Below the pieces are notes generated by a model that made no database searches, had not been told where the DNA came from, and worked only from the letters and a program-made list of their open reading frames with translations. Below are positions 8,707 through 16,967 of a stretch of DNA of 64,000 bases, one piece after another. The stretch's first letter is position 1. Each line of letters starts with the position of its first letter. The stretch is from Slackia heliotrinireducens DSM 20476 (GTDB lineage Bacteria > Actinomycetota > Coriobacteriia > Coriobacteriales > Eggerthellaceae): contig NC_013165.1 of the NCBI RefSeq assembly GCF_000023885.1, positions 62,001 to 126,000 on the forward strand, read 5' to 3'. Made by a program: the position numbers and the translations under genes.

Positions 8707-8729
8707 AAGTTGGCAGGCGGTTGGCTGGA

Positions 8730-8785
8730 GATGTGTCCCTACTGACACAAAAATGTGCCAATCGGAAACGTCCCTACTGACACAT
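8730..8785 (+). repeat. R4a: 56-bp 3'-end repeat
   Basis: GATGTGTCCCTACTGACACA, an AT-rich centre with ATGTGCCAA, then GGAAACGTCCCTACTGACAC. The CCCTACTGACAC block occurs twice inside the unit, and GTGTC/GACAC can fold. Related copies are at 32096, 43572, 54481 and 56229. This copy ends two bases from the hypD stop codon. Confidence 0.85.
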
Positions 8786-8787
8786 TG

Positions 8788-9867
8788 CTAGTAGTAGCGG
8801 AAGTAGGCGGCGCAGGAGCCTTCGGAGCTCACCATGCAGGGGCCCACGGGGTTTTCGGGGGTGCACACCTTGCGGAACAGCGGACACTCGTCGGGGGCCA
8901 TGCGGGCGCGCAGCACATCGCCGCAGCGGCAGCCGCGATGCTCGCGGGTGGGCTCCACCGGCGGATCGAAGCGCAGGGCTGCGTCGAAGTCGGCGAACTC
9001 GGGGCGGATGCGGTAGCCGCTGCCTTCGATGGGGCCAAGCCCGCGCCAGGTGGCGGTGCAGGTGTCGAACACCTCGTCGATGGCGGCCATGGCCACGGGG
9101 TTGCCCTGGGGCATGACGCCGCGTCCGTAGGCGTTTTCGATCTCGGCGCGCCCCTCGTGAAGCTGGCGCATGATCATGGCGATGGCGGCCAGCACGTCCA
9201 CCGGCTCGAAGCCGGAGATGACGCCGGGAATGTGGTATTTCTCGGCCAGGAACCTGTAGGGCTCCATACCGATGATGGTGCTGACGTGACCAGGCAAAAT
9301 GAGCGCGTCCACCTGCAGCTCGGGGTCGCTCATGATGACGTCCAGGGCGTTCGGCATGTTCTTGTGCGCCGCGAACACGCTGAAGTTCTTGAGCCCGGCC
9401 GCCTTCGCGCGCTTGATGGCCATGGCCACCAGCGGCGTGGTGGTTTCGAAGCCGACGCCGATGAAGATGACCTGGCGCTCGGGGTTCTCCTGGGCGATTT
9501 TGAGCGCGTCCAGCGGCGAGTACACGATGCGTATGTCGCGGCCGTCGGCCTTCTCTTTGTTGAGGGAAGATGTGCTGCCGGGCACGCGGGTCATGTCGCC
9601 GAAGGTGGTGATGATGGCGTCGGGCACGCGGCATAGCGAAATGGCCATGTCGATGTCGACGTTGGCGGTCACGCACACGGGGCACCCCGGGCCGGACGCC
9701 AGGCGGGTGCCTTCGGGCATCAGGTTGCGGATGCCGTTGCGGGCGATGGCAACGGTGTGGGTGCCACAGACCTCCATCAGGGTGGCATGTTCGGGTGCGA
9801 AGGCGTTTATGGACTTGATCAGGCCCTTTGCAAGCTCAGGGTCGCGGAAGCTGTTCAGATCGACCAT
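8788..9867 (-). CDS. hypD: Hydrogenase maturation iron-sulfur scaffold HypD
   Basis: HypD with HypC forms the scaffold on which the Fe(CN)2CO unit of NiFe hydrogenases is built. The 359-residue product shows the family's cysteine motifs in order: MEVCGTHT near residue 34, GPGCPVCVT near 70, VGFETTTP near 140, and the C-terminal 4Fe-4S region GCRCGDVLR...DECPLFRKVC...GSCAAYFRYY. The length is normal. The start is four bases after the hypC stop codon, so the two are probably translationally coupled. It is the last gene of the nikR-hypF-hypC-hypD run and its stop abuts repeat R4a. Confidence 0.96.
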   Translation of the reverse strand: MVDLNSFRDPELAKGLIKSINAFAPEHATLMEVCGTHTVAIARNGIRNLMPEGTRLASGPGCPVCVTANVDIDMAISLCRVPDAIITTFGDMTRVPGSTSSLNKEKADGRDIRIVYSPLDALKIAQENPERQVIFIGVGFETTTPLVAMAIKRAKAAGLKNFSVFAAHKNMPNALDVIMSDPELQVDALILPGHVSTIIGMEPYRFLAEKYHIPGVISGFEPVDVLAAIAMIMRQLHEGRAEIENAYGRGVMPQGNPVAMAAIDEVFDTCTATWRGLGPIEGSGYRIRPEFADFDAALRFDPPVEPTREHRGCRCGDVLRARMAPDECPLFRKVCTPENPVGPCMVSSEGSCAAYFRYY

Positions 9868-9871
9868 GATG

Positions 9872-10105
9872 TCACGCCAAATCGTCCGCGAGTTCGGGCA
9901 TCTGCTTGATGAGGTCCAGCGTGATCTGGGCGTCCTCCTCGCTGACCACCTCGATGGCGAACCCGGCGTGGATCAGCACGAAGTCGTCCACGGCGGCCTG
10001 AGGCGTCAGGTCCAGCGAGACCTCGCGGGTCACGCCGAGGATGTCCACGGTGGCCAGGTTGTTTTCGCCCAGCTCGGTCACGCGGGCGGGTATTGCAAGG
10101 CACAT
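9872..10105 (-). CDS. hypC: Hydrogenase assembly chaperone HypC
   Basis: A 77-residue HypC/HupF protein starting MCLAIPARV. Cys2 is the residue that binds the iron and the hydrogenase large-subunit precursor. The DDFVLIHAGFAIEVV segment of the OB-like barrel is present. It partners HypD, encoded four bases downstream. The GGATAGGAG ribosome site is good. Confidence 0.96.
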   Translation of the reverse strand: MCLAIPARVTELGENNLATVDILGVTREVSLDLTPQAAVDDFVLIHAGFAIEVVSEEDAQITLDLIKQMPELADDLA

Positions 10106-10153
10106 GGCTAACTCCTATCCGAAAGGCGAAGGGAAGGTCCCGACGCCCGTTTC

Positions 10154-12511
10154 TTACTGGCGGGCGGCCGCGGCGGCGGCTTGTCCGTACGCGATGCCGC
10201 CGTCGTTGGGCGGCAGCTCGCGGTTGATCGCGATGGTGAATCCGGCGGATTCGAGGGCTGCGGTGGTGTGCTCGATAAGATAGCGGTTCATGAACACGCC
10301 GCCGGCCAGCGCCACGGTGGAAACTCCGTAAGCGGCGTTGGCTACCAGGCAGATCTGCAGCACGGCTGCCACCAAGGCGTTGTGGGCCTTGGCGGAAATC
10401 GTCTCCACTCCCACGCCTGCGGCCAGGTCGTCCAGCACGCCGCGGAACAGCGGCTCGGCGTCGAACAGCACCACGCTGGTGTTATGGGCGGTGCTTCCCT
10501 CACCCGCGGTGTTCTTCACCACATCGATGGCGTATGCCTCGTCGGTCTGCACGCCGTTCATGGCGGCTTCGAACAAAATGGCGGCTTCGCCTTCGTAAAG
10601 CGGCTCGGTGCACACGCCGCAGATGGCGCTCAGTGCGTCGAACATTCGGCCGACGCTGGATGTCATGGGCGTGTTCAGCCCGCGGTCGATCATGGTGCCG
10701 CACAGTTCGGCCTGCTGGCCCATGGCTTCGAGCATCGGTTGCGCCGCAGGATGTTCCAGCAGGTCATAGGTCCAAAGGAAGCCGTAGGCCATGCGGTCGG
10801 GGTGTTTGACGGCGGCCGCTCCGCCCGGCATGGGCACATAGGCGAAGTTCGCGAACCGTTCGAAATCCTGGCGGTTGGCCATCATGACCTCGCCGCCCCA
10901 GATGCGCCCGTCCACGCCGTAGCCCGTGCCGTCGAAGGCCACGCCGATCACGGCGTCGGTCAGGTCGTTTTCCGCCATGACCGAGACGATATGCGCGTGG
11001 TGGTGTTGCACCGGCTCGGCGGCGGCGCCAGCGGCCGCCTGCTCGAGGGCCCACTTGCTGGCCAGGTATTCCGGGTGCAAGTCGTAGGCGATGCGGTCGG
11101 GCGTCGCCTGGAACAGCCGCTCGAATCGGGCCTTGGCGTCCAGCCAGGCGTCGAAGGTTTCGGCGTTCTCCATGTCGCCGATGTGCTGGCTGACGAAAGC
11201 GTCCTCGCCCCGGAGCAGGCAGAACGTGTTCTTCTGCTCCGGCCCGGCTGCAAAAACCGTGTCCAGCTTCTGCCCCTCGGCGGCGTGACGCTTCAGAGGC
11301 ACCGGCATGGGCGCGTAGCCGCGGGCGCGGCGCACCATCTGCAGCGCGTCGCCCGCCGTGCCCACCTGAATCACGCGGACCACGGAGTCGTCGAAGCGCG
11401 TCACGATGGGGCGGTCGTTGCCGATGAACGCGTCGGCTATGCCGCCCAGCTTGGCGAAGGCTTCCTCGTCGTCGGTCTGGATGGGCTCGTCGTGCAGGTT
11501 GCCCGAGGTCATGACCAGCATGCCGCCGAACGCCGCCAGCAGCAGGTGCTGCAGCGGGGTGTAAGGCAGCATGATGCCCAGCTCGGGCAGCTTGTCGCAC
11601 AGCCCCGGTGCAAAGGTGGCCTCGGCGCGTTTCTTCAACAGGACGATGGGCCGAACCGAGCCCGTGAGCAGGTCTTCTTCGGCCTTCGACACGTGGCATA
11701 CCGCGCGCACCGCATCCAGGTTCGGCACCATGACCGCGAACGCCTTGCCCTCGCGGCGCTTGCGGCGCCGCAGCTCGGCCAGCGCCTCGGGGTTGGCGGC
11801 ATCGCAAGCCAGGTGGAACCCGCCCAGGCCCTTGATGGCCAGGATGCGGCCCTGACGCAGACACTGGGCGGCACGTTCGACAATCGCATCGCTCGAGGCC
11901 AGGTCAAGTCCCCATTCGCGTTCGTCGGACCCGGACGCGCGCCAATAGATGTGCGGCCCGCAGTCGAAGCAGGCGTCGGGCTGCGCGTGGAACCGCCGGT
12001 CCTCGGGGTCGGCGTATTCGCGGGCGCAGTCGGGGCACATGGGAAAGCCCGCCATGGACGTGGCGGCGCGGTCGTAGGGCAGCCCGTTGATGATGGTGAA
12101 CCGCGGGCCGCAGTTGGTGCAGTTGATGAAGGGGTAGTGGTAGCGCCGGTTGGCGGGGTCGAACAGCTCGGCCACGCAATCGTCGCAGGTGGCGAGGTCG
12201 GGGGAGACCAGCGTGGTTTCCGGCACGTCCTCTTCCTCGGAGAAGCGGATCTCGAAGGTGGTGAACCCTTCCAGCGGCACCTCCTTGAGCAGGATCTCCT
12301 TCACATTGGCCGCCGCCGGGGCGTTTTCCGAAAGCTCCATGACGAAGGAGTTCACGTGGTCGGATTCGCCCTCGGCATGGATGAACACGCCGGACGTGGC
12401 GTTGAGCACCCAGCCCGAAATAAGGTTCCGACGTGCGGCTTTGTAGACGAACGGCCGGAAGCCGACGCCTTGCACCACGCCGTGGACCTCTATGTCGAGT
12501 GCGTCAAGCAT
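10154..12511 (-). CDS. hypF: Carbamoyltransferase HypF, NiFe-hydrogenase maturation
   Basis: Transfers the carbamoyl moiety from carbamoyl phosphate, via a carbamoyl-adenylate, to HypE. Domains in order over 785 residues: acylphosphatase (1-90, VQGVGFRPFVYKAA), two zinc fingers (CDDCVAE...NCTNCGPRF and CPDCARE...CFDCGPH, about 110-185), a YrdC-like domain (about 205-385, with KRREGKAFAVMV) and a Kae1-like domain with HHHAHIVSV near 505 and LAGGVFMNRYL near the C-terminus. All key parts are present and the length is usual. It lies between nikR and hypC on the same strand. The carbamoyl phosphate could come from the arginine deiminase route suggested by arcB/arcC at 50.7-52.6 kb, which is inference. 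Confidence 0.96.
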   Translation of the reverse strand: MLDALDIEVHGVVQGVGFRPFVYKAARRNLISGWVLNATSGVFIHAEGESDHVNSFVMELSENAPAAANVKEILLKEVPLEGFTTFEIRFSEEEDVPETTLVSPDLATCDDCVAELFDPANRRYHYPFINCTNCGPRFTIINGLPYDRAATSMAGFPMCPDCAREYADPEDRRFHAQPDACFDCGPHIYWRASGSDEREWGLDLASSDAIVERAAQCLRQGRILAIKGLGGFHLACDAANPEALAELRRRKRREGKAFAVMVPNLDAVRAVCHVSKAEEDLLTGSVRPIVLLKKRAEATFAPGLCDKLPELGIMLPYTPLQHLLLAAFGGMLVMTSGNLHDEPIQTDDEEAFAKLGGIADAFIGNDRPIVTRFDDSVVRVIQVGTAGDALQMVRRARGYAPMPVPLKRHAAEGQKLDTVFAAGPEQKNTFCLLRGEDAFVSQHIGDMENAETFDAWLDAKARFERLFQATPDRIAYDLHPEYLASKWALEQAAAGAAAEPVQHHHAHIVSVMAENDLTDAVIGVAFDGTGYGVDGRIWGGEVMMANRQDFERFANFAYVPMPGGAAAVKHPDRMAYGFLWTYDLLEHPAAQPMLEAMGQQAELCGTMIDRGLNTPMTSSVGRMFDALSAICGVCTEPLYEGEAAILFEAAMNGVQTDEAYAIDVVKNTAGEGSTAHNTSVVLFDAEPLFRGVLDDLAAGVGVETISAKAHNALVAAVLQICLVANAAYGVSTVALAGGVFMNRYLIEHTTAALESAGFTIAINRELPPNDGGIAYGQAAAAAARQ

Positions 12512-12578
12512 GCCTCTCCTTCAAGTTGGCAAGGGCGAGCCGCCCGGCCCGCCCCGCAGTGTTCGATGTTGCAGCCAG

Positions 12579-13097
12579 CTAGATGCTGCGGGGTTTCACG
12601 TGCACGTGGGGCTTGCCCCCGTGGCTATGCGGGTGGGAGCCCGTGCCGCTCGTGTCGCCGGCGCTGCCCAGCCCAAGGAAATTGTTCCCCGTGGACGTGA
12701 TCGAAAGGTTGCCGTGGAGCACGCCCTTCGTGCCGACGATGCGGTTTGATATGGTGCGGACCACGTCGTTTTCGCCGCGCAGGATGATGACCTCCATGCA
12801 CAGCTCGTGGTCCATGTGCACGTGTACGGACGTCACGATCTGTTCGAGGTAGTCGTGCTGGATGCTGTCCAGCTTCTCGCGCACGTCGTTGGTATGGTGG
12901 TTGAACACGATGGTGAGCGTGCCCATGACCTCCTCGCCGGGACGGTCGCAGGACTGCTCGGCCAGCGCGTCGCGCACCAGGTCGCGCACGACTTCGCTGC
13001 GGTTCTTCGCCAGGCCGCGGGTGGCGACCAGCTTGTCGAAATCCATCAACAGGTCCTCGGGCATCGCCACCGAGAACCTCATAAGGTCCTGGCCCAT
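12579..13097 (-). CDS. nikR: Nickel-responsive regulator NikR with His-rich tail
   Basis: A ribbon-helix-helix repressor that binds DNA when nickel-loaded. The N-terminal RHH region (MRFSVAMPEDLLMDFDKLV, then NRSEVVRDLV) is followed by the ACT-like nickel domain with the HVHMDHELC cluster that supplies the His/His/Cys ligands. Unlike E. coli NikR (about 133 residues) this 172-residue protein has a tail ending HPHSHGGKPHVHVKPRSI, with five histidines. Such a tail may store or buffer nickel. It is placed first in the hypF-hypC-hypD run, behind a small unknown gene four bases away, so it probably ties hydrogenase maturation to nickel supply. Confidence 0.93.
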   Translation of the reverse strand: MGQDLMRFSVAMPEDLLMDFDKLVATRGLAKNRSEVVRDLVRDALAEQSCDRPGEEVMGTLTIVFNHHTNDVREKLDSIQHDYLEQIVTSVHVHMDHELCMEVIILRGENDVVRTISNRIVGTKGVLHGNLSITSTGNNFLGLGSAGDTSGTGSHPHSHGGKPHVHVKPRSI

Positions 13098-13100
13098 GCG

Positions 13101-13355
13101 CTATACCAGTTCAACAGTGACGCCGCCGGCGTTTTCGGCGTCGTCTTCCAGTGCGTCGGTGGTTTCGTCCAACAGAGCCAGCACGTCGTCGAGGGCCGCT
13201 TGGACCTCATGCAGCTTTTCGGACACGTTGGCGAAGCCGGCGTCACCCGCCATGTGGGCGAGCTTGTGGGACCAGCGGCGCTCCAGTTTGACGTGGTCTT
13301 CAATCTGCTCGATCATCTGCTCGAACTGGCCGGTATTGATTCCGTTGGTGCACAT
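13101..13355 (-). CDS. Small helical protein upstream of nikR, unknown
   Basis: An 84-residue acidic protein with no recognisable family. Nearly the whole length is predicted amphipathic helix (heptad-like spacing in MIEQIEDHVKLERRWSHKLAHMA and VSEKLHEVQAALDDVLALLDETTDALEDD), suggesting a helical bundle or coiled coil. It has a TAGGAGCCAATC ribosome site and ends three bases before nikR starts, so it is the first gene of the nikR-hyp operon and may serve nickel or hydrogenase maturation. That role is inferred from position only. Confidence 0.75.
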   Translation of the reverse strand: MCTNGINTGQFEQMIEQIEDHVKLERRWSHKLAHMAGDAGFANVSEKLHEVQAALDDVLALLDETTDALEDDAENAGGVTVELV

Positions 13356-13431
13356 GATTGGCTCCTATCTCGGTGTATGTTGAGGTACCATTCTTTATGT
13401 GCAGAGTATAGTGCTCGCGTGAGGTGACGGT

Positions 13432-13881
13432 GTGAATTTTTCGGCAAAAAGTAATATGTATTCACAAGCGAAGGCGGAGCAGCTGGCTCCCTTCGGGCAT
13501 GCCGTCGACGGCGACCCCGATGCCTTCGCCTGCGTCGTCTACGTCGGGCAGCTGGCGGACGTGGTGCGCACGGCTCTGGAGGCGTCCTTCAGGCGGCTGG
13601 AGTACGACCAGGTCTGCCACGCGAACCTTGCAGCCTTGGAGCCAGGTCAGGTGATTGCCCTGGTGGAGGCGCTGGACCCTATGGCGCTTGTGGTGGTGGG
13701 ACGCGACGCCGCGTCGGTGCTGGGGGAGGCCTACCGCTGCGAGCTTGCGCTCGACGACCACGGCACGCTGCTGGGGCGCCCCTATGCGGCGTTCGCTTCC
13801 TTCGAGGAGGATATGGACCAGCCGAAACTCAAGCAGCGCAACTGGGCGTTGCTGAAGACGCTCAAGGCCAGCCACGCGTGA
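13432..13881 (+). CDS. Unknown 149-residue protein divergent from the nikR operon
   Basis: Starts at GTG 13432 with a strong GAGGTG ribosome site 5 bases upstream. An internal ATG at codon 9 is possible. The product has no motif I recognise. It contains a hydrophobic strand ALVVVGRDAASVLG and a basic C-terminus (KLKQRNWALLKTLKASHA), and reads like a small cytosolic alpha/beta protein. It diverges from the 84-residue gene and nikR across 76 bases. An inverted pair, TGTGAAT (13431-13437) and ATTCACA (13460-13466), overlaps the start and could be an operator, but the 22-base gap is longer than known NikR boxes. Confidence 0.7.
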   Translation: MNFSAKSNMYSQAKAEQLAPFGHAVDGDPDAFACVVYVGQLADVVRTALEASFRRLEYDQVCHANLAALEPGQVIALVEALDPMALVVVGRDAASVLGEAYRCELALDDHGTLLGRPYAAFASFEEDMDQPKLKQRNWALLKTLKASHA

Positions 13882-14077
13882 GACATTGTCCGAACGAAGG
13901 GACTCTGTTCTAAAGTTAACCCCGTCTAACCTGCGGAGATGCGTTGCCGTTCGGGGTTTTGTTACCTTATTTCAGTTGCATTCCTGTGGGTCTGTGATAC
14001 TTTGCAGACGTGCCAATACAGCCGCGGGACGGCGGTTTGGATATTGATTAACGATTCGATTTAAAGGGGAAAATACT

Positions 14078-14266
14078 ATGGCTCATCCTGTACTCGAAAC
14101 TGATGAATGCATCGGCTGCGGCATCTGCGTTGATGCTTGCCCCCAGGAGGTTCTGGACATTCAGGGTGGCACCGTCACCATCGCCAATGAGGACAACTGC
14201 ATCGGCTGCGGCGAGTGCGTCGAAGAATGCCCCATGGGCTGCATCACCGAGATCGTCGACGACTAA
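14078..14266 (+). CDS. 2[4Fe-4S] ferredoxin
   Basis: A 62-residue low-potential electron carrier with two complete CxxCxxCxxxC clusters, CIGCGICVDACP and CIGCGECVEECP, in the standard bacterial 8Fe arrangement. It has an AAAGGGG ribosome site, stands alone and has a strong hairpin behind it. It is probably the general electron donor/acceptor for anaerobic oxidoreductases. Confidence 0.95.
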   Translation: MAHPVLETDECIGCGICVDACPQEVLDIQGGTVTIANEDNCIGCGECVEECPMGCITEIVDD

Positions 14267-14304
14267 TCCGGTGCTTCGAGCCTAAGCTCGCATACGAAAT
14301 GAAC

Positions 14305-14334
14305 GGGAACCCCGCGCTTCGGCGTGGGGTTCCC
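14305..14334 (+). terminator. Hairpin terminator after the ferredoxin gene
   Basis: GGGAACCCC (14305-14313) pairs with GGGGTTCCC (14326-14334) around a GCGCTTCGGCGT loop. The tail is only weakly T-rich (TGCGTTT). Confidence 0.7.
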
Positions 14335-14373
14335 TGCGTTTGGGGAGGCGTTCGTCGGCGGTCGAATGCCTTT

Positions 14374-14563
14374 GCGTTGGCGTTCTGGCCGATTTCTGCA
14401 CGAGATTCGAAGTTGTGCATTCAAATTTCGGCGCCTTCGCGTTTTTGGTGCCGTCTCGAGATTCCCGACCTGGGCAAACGCGTCGATGGCCGCCGGCTTT
14501 CCGGACGTCGGAATGCACAACTTCGAATCTGATGCAAAAAGGAGCGAATCCGCAAAACGACGC
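14374..14563. repeat. R2a: about 190-bp long-armed repeat, copy 1
   Basis: Starts GCGTTGGCG. The left arm (14374-14421) ends AGTTGTGCATT and the right arm (from 14512) begins AATGCACAACTTCG, the two being imperfect inverted copies. The centre (GGCGCCTTCGCGTTTTTGG...) matches R2b closely. The outer end of the right arm (after 14541) is diverged. Same orientation as R2b at 15849. Confidence 0.85.
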
Positions 14564-14647
14564 GCGGAGGCGGATTCCACGAAATAGTCGGCATCGCCTG
14601 TAAATCGCCGCAAAACCCCGCCGATTCACCCGAAAAATAAGATGGAC

Positions 14648-14686
14648 TTCAGGCTGGATTCAGGCTCTGTTCAGGCAAAATTCAGA
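14648..14686 (+). promoter_or_regulatory. Four 11-bp-phased TTCAG direct repeats, response-regulator-like operator
   Basis: TTCAGG, TTCAGG, TTCAGG and TTCAGA start at 14648, 14659, 14670 and 14681, exactly 11 bases apart, so all face one side of the helix. OmpR/PhoB-class response regulators such as streptomycete PhoP bind 11-bp direct repeats of this kind. It lies 40-75 bases upstream of the candidate promoter of the gene at 14820. Confidence 0.55.
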
Positions 14687-14722
14687 CACTCCCTCAATTT
14701 CGACCGATTTTTGCCAGGGGTC

Positions 14723-14750
14723 TTGAACGTCGCTCGGCCATATCTATCCT
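14723..14750 (+). promoter_or_regulatory. Candidate promoter of the nuclease-like gene
   Basis: TTGAAC (14723-14728), a 16-base spacer and TATCCT (14745-14750), 70 bases before the start codon at 14820. Confidence 0.45.
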
Positions 14751-14819
14751 GTAGCCTCACCGATTCGCGTGGTTTGCGATCGGCCTATGTGGAAGCTTGC
14801 GACGAAAGGATAGAGACGT

Positions 14820-15836
14820 ATGAATCCCAAACGAAAAAAGGCGTACACCCTCAGCCACCAATCCGCCCTGACATGCATTCGGAGCATGCGCGTCGGCGAT
14901 CCGCACAACCTGATGCATGCGCCGTTTGCGAGCTGGTATAGAGGCTTAGGGTTAAAGCCCAAGCTAAACAGGTCGAGGGCGGTGCTCGATTTTGCACAGC
15001 CCTGCGGCCAGGATTGGGACGGTATGGTTGAAGAGTGTCGTTACCTCGGAATCGAAGGGAAGGTTGACATCCTGGTAAAAGACCCCAACGATCGTCGATG
15101 GGGCAGCTCCGTCAACACTCACGTGTGCAAGGCGGATTTGCCGGTAGGGTCTTTCGTTTCCCTTGGCGACGGGTTGCAGGTGTGCGCGCCCGAGCTTGTG
15201 TTTGTGCAGATGGCGCAGGAGTTGACGTTCGTGCAGCTTGTCGCTTTAGGGTTTGAGCTCTGCGGATCGTATTGTCAAGTCGATTCGGTGGACGAGAAAT
15301 ACGAATTGCCTCCGGTGCTTACGGCGGCAAGGCTGAACAACTACATCGACAAGCTCAAAAATGTTCAAGGGCTAACTTTGGCTCGTCGGGCGGCTGCGTT
15401 CGTGCTGGACTGCTCGGCGTCGTTTTTGGAGACAGGCTCGACGATGTCGTTTTACCTGCCTCATCGGTACGGGGGATACGGCTACGGCACGCCGCGGCTG
15501 AACTGCAAGATTGTAAACGAGAGCCCGCAGCCAGGGGAGGCTCCAGATTATCGCTGCGACATCTGCTATCCCGAGCATAAGCTGGTGATGGAGGCCAACG
15601 GCAAGGGTTATCATGCCGGCGCCGCGTGCGACGACGACGATATCGAAAAGATGGCCGCGTTGGAGCGCATGGGGTACAAGGTCGTCGTCATTACATGGGA
15701 ACGCCTGAAAGACCCGTTCATACTGCATAAAACCGCTGTGGATGTAGCCAAGGCAATGGGGCGGCGCACGCCTGATGACGGATTTTGCCTGGGGCCCGAG
15801 CAGCGGAGGCTTCGAGCCGAGCTCTTCGGGTGGTGA
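14820..15836 (+). CDS. Repeat-bracketed protein with possible PD-(D/E)XK nuclease core
   Basis: A 338-residue protein with an N-terminal basic region (NPKRKKAYTLSHQSAL) and a C-terminal segment YRCDICYPEHKLVMEANGKGYH. Asp, then Glu-x-Asn-Gly-Lys after a hydrophobic strand, followed by DDDDIEKMAALERMGYKVVVIT, resembles the DUF559/VSR-like PD-(D/E)XK nuclease core. The middle part (ELVFVQMAQELTFVQLVALGFELCGSY) recalls AbiEi-type (type IV antitoxin-like) proteins. Family assignment is tentative. The start has a GAAAGGATAGAG ribosome site. R2 repeats lie 256 bases upstream and 12 bases downstream in the same orientation, and four phased TTCAG repeats sit ahead of the promoter. Confidence 0.65.
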   Translation: MNPKRKKAYTLSHQSALTCIRSMRVGDPHNLMHAPFASWYRGLGLKPKLNRSRAVLDFAQPCGQDWDGMVEECRYLGIEGKVDILVKDPNDRRWGSSVNTHVCKADLPVGSFVSLGDGLQVCAPELVFVQMAQELTFVQLVALGFELCGSYCQVDSVDEKYELPPVLTAARLNNYIDKLKNVQGLTLARRAAAFVLDCSASFLETGSTMSFYLPHRYGGYGYGTPRLNCKIVNESPQPGEAPDYRCDICYPEHKLVMEANGKGYHAGAACDDDDIEKMAALERMGYKVVVITWERLKDPFILHKTAVDVAKAMGRRTPDDGFCLGPEQRRLRAELFGW

Positions 15837-15848
15837 CTGCAGGCTGTT

Positions 15849-16034
15849 GCGTTGGCGTTTTGGTCGATTTCTGCACGAGATTCGAAGTTGTGCATTCAAA
15901 TATCGGCGCCTTCGCGTTTTTGGTGCCGTCTCGAGATTTCCGACCTGGGCAAACGCGTCGACGGCTGCCGGCTTTCCGGACGTCGCAATGCACAACTTCG
16001 AATCTGATGCAAAAATCGGGAAATTCGCCAACGC
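15849..16034. repeat. R2b: 186-bp long-armed repeat, copy 2
   Basis: Arms are 15849-15896 and 15987-16034, matching as inverted repeats at about 40 of 48 positions, with the inner 19 bases (AGATTCGAAGTTGTGCATT) perfect. It begins 12 bases after the stop of the gene at 14820 and lies directly upstream of the mazG leader. Confidence 0.9.
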
Positions 16035-16127
16035 AGTAGGCTGGTGTCGCGCGGCATCGGGCGTATAGGGGTTGGGCGCGGGCGCCGCAGTCGTGGTACA
16101 GTGGTCGAAACCACGAAGGAGACAGAC

Positions 16128-16961
16128 ATGCCAGATACAATGCCCATCCACAGCGACCGCTGCGAAGACTTCGACGCGCTGGTGAAGACCATCGCCGCGC
16201 TACGCGACCCCGACCACGGCTGTCCGTGGGACAAGAAACAAACGCACGCGAGCATCGCGAACAACTTCATCGAGGAGACGTACGAGGTGGTGGATGCCAT
16301 CGAGGCGAACGACGTGCCCCACATGTGCGAGGAACTGGGCGACGTGCTCATGCAGGTGGTGCTGCAGGCGCAGATCGCCGAGGACAACAGCGAATTCACC
16401 ATCGACGACGTGTGTCGCGGCATCAACGAGAAACTCATCCGTCGGCATCCCCACGTGTTCGGCGACGCGGCCGCCGACACGCCCGAAGAGGTCAATAAGC
16501 TGTGGTCGCGCATCAAGATGGAGGAAAGGGCCACGTCAGACGCCCAGGCGCAGGCGCCGGGCGAGAAGCGCGAGGGGCTGCTGGACGGCGTGCCCACCAG
16601 CTTTCCGGCATTGCTGCAGGCCCAGAAGATATCCCGCAAGGCCGTGGCCGTGGGCTTCGAGTGGGAAAGCGTGGATGACGTGTGGGCCAAAGTGGCCGAA
16701 GAAATTGAGGAGTTCAAGACTGCCGAAACGCCCGAAGACGCGCAGCTCGAGTTCGGCGACGTGCTGTTCGCCCTGGTCAACGTGGCGCGATGGTCGGGGT
16801 TCGATGCGGAAGAGGCGCTGCGCCAATCCAACAACAAATTCCGTCGCCGCTGGTCGTTCATGGAGGGCGCGGCGTGGGCGCAAGGGCGCGACATCGCCGA
16901 GCTGACCGGCGAAGAGCTCGAAGATCTGTGGCAGCAGGCAAAGCGCCACGAACGTGAATAG
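16128..16961 (+). CDS. mazG: Nucleoside triphosphate pyrophosphohydrolase MazG
   Basis: A house-cleaning enzyme hydrolysing (d)NTPs to NMP and pyrophosphate. The 277-residue protein has two MazG domains: the first with HGCPWDKKQTHASI, EETYEVVDAIE and EELGDVLMQVV, the second with KVAEEIEEFKTA and EFGDVLFALVNVARW (magnesium-binding EExxE and ExxD helices). The start ATG 16128 has a GAAGGAGA ribosome site; the frame upstream is open but unconserved. It is convergent with the TetR gene seven bases away. Confidence 0.93.
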   Translation: MPDTMPIHSDRCEDFDALVKTIAALRDPDHGCPWDKKQTHASIANNFIEETYEVVDAIEANDVPHMCEELGDVLMQVVLQAQIAEDNSEFTIDDVCRGINEKLIRRHPHVFGDAAADTPEEVNKLWSRIKMEERATSDAQAQAPGEKREGLLDGVPTSFPALLQAQKISRKAVAVGFEWESVDDVWAKVAEEIEEFKTAETPEDAQLEFGDVLFALVNVARWSGFDAEEALRQSNNKFRRRWSFMEGAAWAQGRDIAELTGEELEDLWQQAKRHERE

Positions 16962-16967
16962 TCCCTG

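Noticed and set aside
10181-12700. 839-codon open frame antisense to hypF
   Set aside because: Low-complexity His/Val/Gly antisense shadow of a certain gene.
13431-13466. NikR box at the start of the 149-residue gene
   Set aside because: TGTGAAT-N22-ATTCACA has a gap and sequence unlike described NikR operators; kept only as a remark.
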